64,000 bases of DNA from an uncultured Prevotella sp. GTDB lineage: Bacteria; Bacteroidota; Bacteroidia; Bacteroidales; Bacteroidaceae. The stretch lies in assembly GCA_900315635.1 (NCBI GenBank), contig OMZV01000008.1:124001-188000 (forward strand), in the 5' to 3' direction. A program made the position numbers and the translations under genes. Positions 27,395 through 34,481 of the stretch are shown here, piece by piece. Within the stretch, counting starts at the first letter, position 1. Every line of letters begins with the position of its first letter. The notes below the pieces were generated by a model. It ran no database searches, was not told where the DNA came from, and was given only the letters and a program-made list of their open reading frames with translations.

Positions 27395-28924
27395 ATGACA
27401 AAGAAATCGACAGCAGTGATGCTGCTATTCGCAACGTTGGCAAGCACAGCCCAAGCAGGCGGCTTACTCACCAACACCAATCAGAACATCAGTTTCAACC
27501 GCAACTTCGCCCGTGAGGGTACGATAGGCATCGACGGTGTTTACTCCAATCCTGCCGGCGTAGCATTCATGCCGAAGGGTTTCCATCTCTCACTTAACGT
27601 TCAAAACGTTTACCAAACACGTGACATCACATCCGGAATAACAGTTCCGTCACTACAAGGCACGCCCTTCTATCAGCCATTCAAGTTGAATGGAGGTGAT
27701 GAAAATGGCGAGAAATTCTTCCGTGGCAAGGCATCAGTGCCAGTCTTGCCGTCTTTTCAGGCTGCCCTTGTCTATGACAAATGGACCTTCCAGGCAGGCT
27801 TCGCACTTGCTGGCGGCGGTGGAAAGTCAACCTTCAACAACGGTCTTCCATCATTCGAACGACAGATAGCATTGGTCCCGGCACTCCTCTACAAACAGGG
27901 ACTGACCACTCAGACACCATCTTACGGTGTAAACAGCAACATCAAGGGACAGCAATACGATTACGGATTCCAACTCGGTATCTCATATAAGATAAACGAC
28001 CACTTTGCCGTTTATGGTGGCGCAAGGTTCAACTACATCTACAACCACTATGAAGGCAACATAACAAACATAACCGCCAACATCGGCGGCGACAACGTAA
28101 ACCTGCACGATTACTTCGATACTCAGGCACAAACCTACGAGCGGATGGCTTTCTACTACCACATGCGCTCAAGCGAAATGCAGGACGAAGCATCAAAGGC
28201 AAAGTTCGACGCTGCTTCACAACAGGCACAGGAAGGAGCCAACAGGATGAACCAGACGAAGGAACTCTTCGCCGACAAACACCTTGACTGTGTACAGCAC
28301 GGATGGGGAATAACCGCCATCATCGGTGCAGACTACAAGACAGGACGGTGGAACTTCGGCGCACGCTATGAATTCCCGACAAAGTTCAACATCGAGAATG
28401 ACACCAAGGTCGACAACACCGGGCTCTATGCCGACGGCGTGAACACCCACAACGACCTTCCGGCAATACTCGCTTTCGGTGCACAATATGAGATATTGAA
28501 GAACCTCCGTGCCATGGTTTCCTACCATTACTACTTCGACAAGGACGCTAGAATGGACCACGACAAGCAGAAGGCACTGTCGAGCAACTCTCAGGAATAC
28601 CTCGCCGGAATGGAATGGGACGTAACCAAGCACCTTACAGTCAGTGCCGGCGGACAGCGCACGAAGTACGGACTGGGCAATGGCGACTACCTTTCCGACA
28701 TGAGCTTCGTTACCAGCAGCTACAGCGTAGGCTTTGGAGCAAAGCTCAAGATAGCCAAGAACATGAGCCTCAACGTGGCTTACTTCTGGACCGACTATGA
28801 GCACTTCCACAAGAGTTACGACCAGACTATAACGGCTGCAGGTCATTCGGTAGACGTCCACAACACCGATGTATTCACAAGATCGAACAAGGTTCTCGGT
28901 GTCGGACTGGACATTGATCTCTAA
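27395..28924 (+). CDS. OmpP1/FadL family outer-membrane transporter
   Basis: FadL-type barrels take up long-chain fatty acids and other hydrophobic compounds. The 509-residue product has a signal peptide (MTKKSTAVMLLFATLASTAQ), then the N-terminal hatch with GVYSNPAGVAFMPKGFHLSL, typical of this family, and regular beta strands to the end (NKVLGVGLDIDL). Length is normal. The hemolysin III gene follows after 5 nt, so the two are probably one unit. Confidence 0.92.
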   Translation: MTKKSTAVMLLFATLASTAQAGGLLTNTNQNISFNRNFAREGTIGIDGVYSNPAGVAFMPKGFHLSLNVQNVYQTRDITSGITVPSLQGTPFYQPFKLNGGDENGEKFFRGKASVPVLPSFQAALVYDKWTFQAGFALAGGGGKSTFNNGLPSFERQIALVPALLYKQGLTTQTPSYGVNSNIKGQQYDYGFQLGISYKINDHFAVYGGARFNYIYNHYEGNITNITANIGGDNVNLHDYFDTQAQTYERMAFYYHMRSSEMQDEASKAKFDAASQQAQEGANRMNQTKELFADKHLDCVQHGWGITAIIGADYKTGRWNFGARYEFPTKFNIENDTKVDNTGLYADGVNTHNDLPAILAFGAQYEILKNLRAMVSYHYYFDKDARMDHDKQKALSSNSQEYLAGMEWDVTKHLTVSAGGQRTKYGLGNGDYLSDMSFVTSSYSVGFGAKLKIAKNMSLNVAYFWTDYEHFHKSYDQTITAAGHSVDVHNTDVFTRSNKVLGVGLDIDL

Positions 28925-28929
28925 AAACA

Positions 28930-29589
28930 ATGAAACGGCATATCTTTTTCAGCCATAAAGAAGAATTATGGAACGCCTGGAGCCACGCCGCCGGCATAGT
29001 CATCGGAGCTATAGTAGGCGTGGTTCTGCTCAATCTGGCATCCAAGACTGGTGACAGACTGAATGTTTTCGCCGTGGCACTATATATCTTCGGAATGCTG
29101 TCGTCATACATATCATCGACAACATACCACTCCCTTTCTGCATGGTCGGAATGGAAAGAACGACTGAGAAAGATGGACCATGCCGCTATCTACTGGCACA
29201 TAGCCGGAAGCTACTCGCCAATAACACTGATAGCACTGCGCCATCAAGGCTATTGGGGATGGGGATTGTTCATATTCGTTTGGCTATGCGCTATTATTGG
29301 AACAGCCACAAGCTTTCACAAGTTGAAAGCCCACAGCAACCTCGAGACACTGACTTTCCTCGGCATGGGGTTCAGCGTGCTTATAGCTATAAAGCCACTC
29401 TTCGACTCCACCGGCACAGCCGCCTTCTCATGGATAATAGCCGAAGGAGTCAGCTACATCGCCGGAGCACTTTTCTACACCCTTCACAAGCGCAGATACA
29501 ACCACACAGTGTTCCATTTCTTTGTACTCCTAGGAACACTGTGTCACATTTTCGCGGTGTGGAATATCCTCACCGATGTACTCAAATAA
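28930..29589 (+). CDS. Hemolysin III (PAQR-like) membrane protein
   Basis: The 219-residue protein has seven predicted transmembrane helices. The family motifs are present: SSTTYHSLSAW, MDHAAIYWHIAGSYSPI and, near the end, HFFVLLGTLCHIFAVW. The histidines would bind zinc as in adiponectin-receptor relatives. The family name is historical, and a toxin role is not implied. It is located in the inner membrane. Confidence 0.92.
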   Translation: MKRHIFFSHKEELWNAWSHAAGIVIGAIVGVVLLNLASKTGDRLNVFAVALYIFGMLSSYISSTTYHSLSAWSEWKERLRKMDHAAIYWHIAGSYSPITLIALRHQGYWGWGLFIFVWLCAIIGTATSFHKLKAHSNLETLTFLGMGFSVLIAIKPLFDSTGTAAFSWIIAEGVSYIAGALFYTLHKRRYNHTVFHFFVLLGTLCHIFAVWNILTDVLK

Positions 29590-29592
29590 AAC

Positions 29593-29839
29593 TTATTGGC
29601 AACAGCTTGGGCGTGTACCAAGCTTCTCACGGCAAGCAGCTATCGAGTCTTCGATACTGCTTACGTCAGCCTTAGCGTCCTTGGCTAAGGTTGCTTCCTT
29701 GGCTTTCGTATAGGCAGTAAGCGCATCAGCATACTTTCCTGCCTTCAAGAATTTATCACCCTGCTTAATCTTCTTTGCAATGTAGCCCTTGGTATAAGAA
29801 GCCACAACAGCTGAGCAGTGTGATAAACAACTTTTTTAT
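29593..29839 (-). pseudogene. Small TPR-like lipoprotein, signal peptide and body in different frames
   Basis: From a GTG at 29805 the frame encodes 70 residues (KIKQGDKFLKAGKYADALTA and YTKAKEATLAKDAKADVSSI) resembling one TPR repeat, ending with CREKLGTRPSCCQ. One base out of frame, just upstream, is a typical lipoprotein signal peptide (KKLFITLLSCCGF) without an ATG; an ATA occupies the start position at 29839. The two parts look like one gene with a one-base shift and a damaged start. If intact it would be a small surface or periplasmic lipoprotein. It is convergent with the hemolysin III gene. Confidence 0.6.
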
Positions 29840-30834
29840 TTTTCCTCCTTTTCTTTATAAATAATTTTATTGGCACCACTTGTAAGATGCAGTGCCTCAG
29901 GATGTTGCTTTACGAACGACTCGATGTGGCGGATTCGCTTCTCCTCGAAGATCTCATCGACAGCAATCAGGATGCCAGTCTCCTCGACATCACCAAATCC
30001 ATAGTTAATGGCTGTACCGAAAAGCTTCATTGTCGGCGAGAGGTTCATGTACGCATTGATGAGTGGCGGTATATTATATCCGAGCTCACGGATATTGTGG
30101 TTGAGGATCCGGTAGTCATCCTTGAACGTCTTTCCAGTGAAAATCTTGGCAAGCTCAGCCTCCGGTGTCTCAATCTTCAGCGGCTTAATAGGCACGATGA
30201 GATTCTCCTTGTCGTCGAAATGCTTCTTCAGGAAATACAGAATCATGTCACGGCCACGGCGGATGTACGACGGATACATTGTCATCTTACCGAAGAAATA
30301 CTTGCAGTGCGGGTTGATGACAGTCAGCGCTCCCAGTCCGTCCCACAGGTTGTCTAGAGCGAAAATGGACTTAGTATTCTTGCGAACATTCTGGTATTCC
30401 AGAGAGACGAACGAGCGTCCGAGTTCCACCGTGTAAGGAGCATACTCCTTCAGGAACTTGTCCGAGAAGTGGAACATGTGGCTGGTAGCCAGTATTGGCT
30501 GTCCATTGTCGTCATATTTCCAGTCGTCGCCGAAGAGATAGCGGTATCCGCCGATGATCTCCTCGTCCTCAGGATTCCACACGATAAGCTGTCGGCACGG
30601 GTCGTCCATAGTATCGAACTCGTCGATGTCCATAGCCTTGCCTGTTCCGCCGCCTGCCGTCCGGAACGCTATCTCACGCAGACGACCTATCTCCTTCATC
30701 ACGTTTGGCGCGTTGTGTGCCGTGACGACATAAATCTCATTGTGGCTCTTGTTCGTTGTACGGAGCAGGCGTTCTGGCGTCAGCTCTTTTTTGAGAATTT
30801 CCTTTGGAATCGGTTTGATTATCTCTTCTTCCAT
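29836..30834 (-). CDS. glsB: GNAT-type N-acyltransferase (GlsB/OlsB-like), lipid synthesis
   Basis: The 332-residue product resembles OlsB-family acyl-ACP N-acyltransferases (RLREIAFRTAGGGTGKAMDI, then YTVELGRSFVSLEYQN and GLGALTVINPHCKYFFGKMT). In Bacteroides thetaiotaomicron the pair GlsB and GlsA makes glycine lipids: GlsB N-acylates glycine with a 3-hydroxy fatty acid. The assignment rests on family resemblance plus the adjacent PlsC-like gene, the same pairing as in Bacteroides. The C-terminal charged end (YKEKEEK) overlaps the remnant downstream. Confidence 0.82.
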   Translation of the reverse strand: MEEEIIKPIPKEILKKELTPERLLRTTNKSHNEIYVVTAHNAPNVMKEIGRLREIAFRTAGGGTGKAMDIDEFDTMDDPCRQLIVWNPEDEEIIGGYRYLFGDDWKYDDNGQPILATSHMFHFSDKFLKEYAPYTVELGRSFVSLEYQNVRKNTKSIFALDNLWDGLGALTVINPHCKYFFGKMTMYPSYIRRGRDMILYFLKKHFDDKENLIVPIKPLKIETPEAELAKIFTGKTFKDDYRILNHNIRELGYNIPPLINAYMNLSPTMKLFGTAINYGFGDVEETGILIAVDEIFEEKRIRHIESFVKQHPEALHLTSGANKIIYKEKEEK

Positions 30835-30856
30835 TTTTTATTTGTATCTCTTTTTT

Positions 30857-31672
30857 TTATAATTCGTAAACTTTATCCTCGACCCATTTAGCCCATTCGG
30901 CCGGCTTGCGGCTCTTGTCGAATGTCTGCCATGGTATCGGCTTGCCTATTTTCACAGTGAAAGTCTTGCCTACATTGCGGTACATCTCGTCGACGAGGAA
31001 CAGCATGGCAATGTTCACCTTCAGATGGAGCTTATGCTGCCAGTTGGCTATCCGGTAGAACCGCTCGGAGTTGCGACCGCTGAAGAAGATAGGCACAACG
31101 TCACGGTGATATTCCACGCTCTTCGATATGAACGTCTTCTTCCACGGCAGGTCGTGAATCTTTCCGTTAATCTTCCTCGAGTTCAGACCGGCAGGGAACA
31201 TCAGCATGTGGTTGTCGCTCCGGAATCCAGCCTCAACCATCCGTGGGAAATCGCGGCTCTGCTTGCCTGTCTTGTTTATGCCAATCGACACTGGGCGGAG
31301 TCCCGGCAGGTTCAGCAGCAAGTCGTTGACCAAATAACGGAAACGACCGTCGTAATGCCGTCCGATAATAGAGCCCAGCGCAACGCCGTCCTCGCCGCCC
31401 AGCGGGTGGTTGCTGACGAAGGTGTAAAGCTTGCCGTCGTTCTTGTCAGGCAGGTTTTCCTTGCCTTCAATCTTCAGAGTCATGTCGAGATACTTCACGC
31501 ATTCGGTGAGCCACTCCGTACCCGAGAGGTTACGGCTGTCCCACAGGAATGCGTTTACCTGGTCCTCGTGGATAATCTTCCGAAGCCAACGCACGACAAA
31601 GCCGGGCACGAGTTTAGCCTTCGAACCCATCTTGCCCTCCAAGACCTTTTCAACGTCTATCGTTTTCTCCAT
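30857..31672 (-). CDS. glsA: PlsC-like O-acyltransferase (GlsA-like), lipid synthesis
   Basis: The 271-residue membrane-associated acyltransferase has the catalytic motif NHPLGGED and later MFPAGLNSRKING, as in lysophospholipid acyltransferases. As GlsA it would add the second acyl chain to the 3-hydroxyl of the N-acylated glycine. It lies 22 nt upstream of the glsB-like gene in one operon. A general phospholipid acyltransferase role is the alternative. Confidence 0.82.
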   Translation of the reverse strand: MEKTIDVEKVLEGKMGSKAKLVPGFVVRWLRKIIHEDQVNAFLWDSRNLSGTEWLTECVKYLDMTLKIEGKENLPDKNDGKLYTFVSNHPLGGEDGVALGSIIGRHYDGRFRYLVNDLLLNLPGLRPVSIGINKTGKQSRDFPRMVEAGFRSDNHMLMFPAGLNSRKINGKIHDLPWKKTFISKSVEYHRDVVPIFFSGRNSERFYRIANWQHKLHLKVNIAMLFLVDEMYRNVGKTFTVKIGKPIPWQTFDKSRKPAEWAKWVEDKVYEL

Positions 31673-32057
31673 ATATCGTTATTAGCTGTCTTCTATGCTT
31701 TCAGTTTGCAAAAATACACAATAGTTTTCAGAAAACGTTATTTTTTCTAAAAAATAGCACAAATTTTGGTTTTCGTGCAACAAACATAGCCATTTTGAAG
31801 ACAAATAAGCCACATTTTAAGCAACATGGGATTGAAAACCTACTGGCTTACAGTAAGTTTTCTACAGCGGCCACACATCTGTAGTCATCTTATTCTTACT
31901 GTTGATAATCGGTTACAATTCATGCAATATGATTTGCCCGAAAAACAGTCTAAACGGACTTTTGAATATGTAAATAATATTCTTTTTGCTGTAAACAAAA
32001 TATCAAACTTGTAATCGACTGATATTCAACATGTTTCAAAACGGTGCCAAAATTCAT

Positions 32058-32123
32058 CGTAAAACGGTATCTTTCACACTCTAATCGGGTATCTTTCACG
32101 ACGTAAAACGGTATCTTTTAGAG
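32058..32123 (+). repeat. Array with a 22-nt period, three units
   Basis: Units start at 32058, 32080 and 32102: CGTAAAACGGTATCTTTCAC, TCTAATCGGGTATCTTTCAC and CGTAAAACGGTATCTTTTAG. The core GGTATCTTT is repeated at exactly 22-nt steps. A less similar AAAACGGT precedes the first unit. Confidence 0.9.
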
Positions 32124-32248
32124 CATGATTTGGCACCAACTATTTTCTGTAAGATAATTTCGCATAAAACAGACCATCTAATATATGACCTCAGACGGGC
32201 GAAGTTTTCATGTTAAAAATAGCAAAAAAGAAGTTTTTTATTAAATTT

Positions 32249-32278
32249 GTGGAGAAACGTGGGGAAATGTGGGGAATT
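32249..32278 (+). promoter_or_regulatory. MraZ operator: three GTGGRGAA boxes
   Basis: Three direct repeats with a 10-nt step, GTGGAGAAAC, GTGGGGAAAT and GTGGGGAATT, match the known MraZ binding pattern of TGGGN boxes separated by five bases. They lie immediately upstream of the -7 element at 32284 and cover the -33 region. Bound MraZ should block polymerase, giving autorepression of the division cluster. This is inference from position and published MraZ sites. Confidence 0.88.
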
Positions 32279-32283
32279 TTAAG

Positions 32284-32292
32284 TAACTTTGA
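32284..32292 (+). promoter_or_regulatory. -7 promoter element of the division cluster
   Basis: TAACTTTGA matches the first seven positions of the Bacteroidetes -7 consensus. No TTTG lies at the right -33 distance because the MraZ boxes occupy it. It leads to the mraZ start at 32323. Confidence 0.65.
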
Positions 32293-32322
32293 ACCCAAAT
32301 AACCGAAGTAGGAAACAAACTG

Positions 32323-32775
32323 TTGAGATTTATCGGAAACATAGAGGCAAAGATAGACGCTAAGGGACGTGCGTTCCTTCCCGCCACATTCCGCAAGACG
32401 CTGCAAACGTCGGGCGAGGAGACCCTTATCATGCGTAAGGATGTTTTCCAGCATTGCCTTGTGCTCTACCCGATGTCGACATGGGACGCAATGGTCGACA
32501 ACCTGCACTCCCGGCTGAGCCGATGGAACAAGCGCGACCAGATGATTTTCCGCCAGTTTGTAAGCAATTTGGTTAGCATCACCCTCGATGGCAACGGTCG
32601 TTTCCTCATTCCACGCCAGTATCTCGAATGGGCGGGAATCAACGACCAGCAAGTGCGTTTCATCGGTATGGATGACTGCGTCGAGATATGGAGCGCCGGA
32701 AATGATGAAGCAGAAATGTCACCCGAGGAATTCTCCAAAGCACTCGAAGAGGTGATGGAGAAAAATGAAGAGTGA
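32323..32775 (+). CDS. mraZ: Transcriptional regulator MraZ
   Basis: MraZ is the ring-forming DNA-binding repressor of the division and cell wall cluster. The 150-residue product has two AbrB-like halves, each with its conserved core (FIGNIEAKIDAKGRAFLPAT and VSITLDGNGRFLIPRQYLEW). The start is a TTG at 32323. No ATG gives the conserved N-terminus, so I keep TTG. Its boxes lie just upstream. Confidence 0.95.
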   Translation: MRFIGNIEAKIDAKGRAFLPATFRKTLQTSGEETLIMRKDVFQHCLVLYPMSTWDAMVDNLHSRLSRWNKRDQMIFRQFVSNLVSITLDGNGRFLIPRQYLEWAGINDQQVRFIGMDDCVEIWSAGNDEAEMSPEEFSKALEEVMEKNEE

Positions 32776-32798
32776 AAAACGAAGAGTGAAGAATCAAA

Positions 32799-33749
32799 AT
32801 GACTGACGCTGAGAAATTACCGTATCATGTTCCCGTCCTGCTAAAGGAAAGCGTCGACGGACTGAATATTCATGAAGGTGGCATCTACGTTGATGTCACC
32901 TTTGGCGGCGGTGGCCATTCACGTGAGATTCTGTCACGGCTTAACGGCACCGGTCATCTGTACAGTTTCGACCAGGATGCCGACGCGGCCAAGCGTGTCT
33001 TCGGAGGAAGCGCACTGGGCGACAGCAATGGCGAGCCCGACAACTTCACTTTCGTGCTGAGCAACTTCCGCTATCTGAAGAACTGGATGCGTTATTACGG
33101 CGTCGACCATATCGACGGACTGCTTGCCGACCTGGGAGTGTCGAGCCATCAGTTCGACGTCGGAGGCAGAGGATTCTCATTCCGGTTCGACGATGCCCCG
33201 CTCGACATGCGAATGAACAGCAGTGCGGGCAAGACAGCTGCCGACGTGCTGAACAGCTATGACGAGGAACGGCTCGCCAACGTGTTCTACCTCTATGGTG
33301 AGCTTCGCAACTCGCGGCGGTTAGCATCTGCCATCGTCAAGGCACGGCAGAAGAAAGCTCTCGCCACGTCGAGTGACCTGATAAGTGCCGTGAGCCCGCT
33401 AGTGAAACGGGAACGCGAGAAGAAAGACATGGCTCGGCTGTTCCAGTCGCTGAGAATAGAAGTCAACCAGGAGATGACGGCTCTTCGTGAGATGCTCCTT
33501 GCAGCGACAGAGCTGCTTGCCGCCGACGGACGGCTGAGTGTCATTACTTACCACTCGCTCGAAGACAGAATAGTCAAGAACGTCATCCGCAGCGGCAATA
33601 CCGAGGGCAAGATAAGCCAAGACCTCTACGGTCGCGTCGACACGCCTTTCCGTGCCGTCAACAACAAAGTCATTACTCCGGACGCTGACGAGCAGGAACG
33701 CAATCCGCGAAGCCGCAGCGCAAAACTAAGAATTGCAGTGAAGATATAA
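32799..33749 (+). CDS. rsmH: 16S rRNA m4C1402 methyltransferase RsmH
   Basis: RsmH (MraW) methylates N4 of C1402 in 16S rRNA. The 316-residue product has HVPVLLKESVDGLNIHEGGI, the S-adenosylmethionine loop DVTFGGGGHSREIL, the GLLADLGVSSHQFD motif and, near the C-terminus, VITYHSLEDRIVK. Length and motifs are normal. It follows mraZ by 23 nt; this spacer holds the purine-rich repeat GAAGAGTGAA. Confidence 0.97.
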   Translation: MTDAEKLPYHVPVLLKESVDGLNIHEGGIYVDVTFGGGGHSREILSRLNGTGHLYSFDQDADAAKRVFGGSALGDSNGEPDNFTFVLSNFRYLKNWMRYYGVDHIDGLLADLGVSSHQFDVGGRGFSFRFDDAPLDMRMNSSAGKTAADVLNSYDEERLANVFYLYGELRNSRRLASAIVKARQKKALATSSDLISAVSPLVKREREKKDMARLFQSLRIEVNQEMTALREMLLAATELLAADGRLSVITYHSLEDRIVKNVIRSGNTEGKISQDLYGRVDTPFRAVNNKVITPDADEQERNPRSRSAKLRIAVKI

Positions 33750-33753
33750 AACT

Positions 33754-34401
33754 ATGGACAACGACAATAATAACAAACTTACAGAAAGCTCCGAGGCAAC
33801 AAATGCTTTGGACGACTCCGTTGTTGTCCGACCGATACCCGAAGAAGAACTGAAAGATACAACACCAAAGGCTATCAATCCCGAGGAAGCCGAAACAGAA
33901 AAGAATTCTGACAAGGATATTGATGCCGGTAATGCCGAAGAGGAAGAAGCACAGAAGGCTGCCGAGGCAGAGAAGATTGCCGAAGCAGAGGAAGCTGCAA
34001 AGGCTGAAGCCGAATCCGACCGCCATCTGAAAGAGGCCATTGCCGAGCAGGCACGTGAGGACGAGCGCCCCCACTCCACCAGTTTTACACTTGGCAAGAT
34101 TCTCGGCGGCGATATTCTGACAGCCCAGACCATCCGAAACAACATCTGGCTCTTTGTGCTTATCGTCGGGTTCGTTGTTCTGTACATCACCAACAGATAC
34201 AAGGTTCAAAGGGACTTGCTGGAAATCGACAAGCTGAACACACAACTGGAAGATGCCAAGTACCGTGCCCTGTCGAGCAGTAGCAATCTGACTGAGAAGA
34301 GCCGTGAGAGCCATGTCATCGAGTCACTGCAAAACAGCCCGGACAGTTCTCTACATCAGTCCGACCGTCCACCTTATATAATAGAGGTGCCGGAGAAGTG
34401 A
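33754..34401 (+). CDS. ftsL: FtsL-like division protein with a long acidic N-terminus
   Basis: The position between rsmH and ftsI and the topology support FtsL: one transmembrane helix (about residues 131-146, IWLFVLIVGFVVLYIT) followed by a periplasmic coiled coil (VQRDLLEIDKLNTQLEDAKY). FtsL joins FtsQ at the septum. At 215 residues it is much longer than usual: the 130-residue cytosolic part is Glu/Ala rich (EEEEAQKAAEAEKIAEAEEA) and of low complexity. Confidence 0.85.
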   Translation: MDNDNNNKLTESSEATNALDDSVVVRPIPEEELKDTTPKAINPEEAETEKNSDKDIDAGNAEEEEAQKAAEAEKIAEAEEAAKAEAESDRHLKEAIAEQAREDERPHSTSFTLGKILGGDILTAQTIRNNIWLFVLIVGFVVLYITNRYKVQRDLLEIDKLNTQLEDAKYRALSSSSNLTEKSRESHVIESLQNSPDSSLHQSDRPPYIIEVPEK

Positions 34402-34402
34402 A

Positions 34403-34481
34403 CGAGAAATGAGGAATGTTGAGTGAGGAGTGAGAATTGATGAGTGAGGAATGTTTGGTGATGAATGATGAAGTTTTATAA
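34403..34481 (+). repeat. Purine-rich imperfect repeat before ftsI
   Basis: The spacer is built from degenerate copies of GAGTGAGGAATG and GATGAATGATG. Almost all bases are A, G or T. A shorter relative lies at 32763-32795. Confidence 0.55.

Larger units (their letters stand above)
31673..32322 (+). other. 650-nt divergent intergenic region between glsA and mraZ
   Basis: I see no gene here. On the minus strand TATTTTTGC (complement of 31708-31716) is a likely -7 element for glsA. A 22-nt-period array lies at 32058-32123 inside an outer inverted repeat (GGTGCCAAAAT near 32043 and ATTTGGCACC near 32128). The MraZ boxes and the mraZ promoter lie at 32249-32292. A 62-codon open frame at 31826 has no support. 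Confidence 0.7.

Noticed and set aside
31826-32014. 62-codon open frame between glsA and mraZ
   Set aside because: Low-quality composition, no promoter, no recognisable domain.
31673-32322. Small RNA or riboswitch in the glsA-mraZ region
   Set aside because: Only repeats and promoter elements can be recognised; no known riboswitch core or stable long fold is evident.
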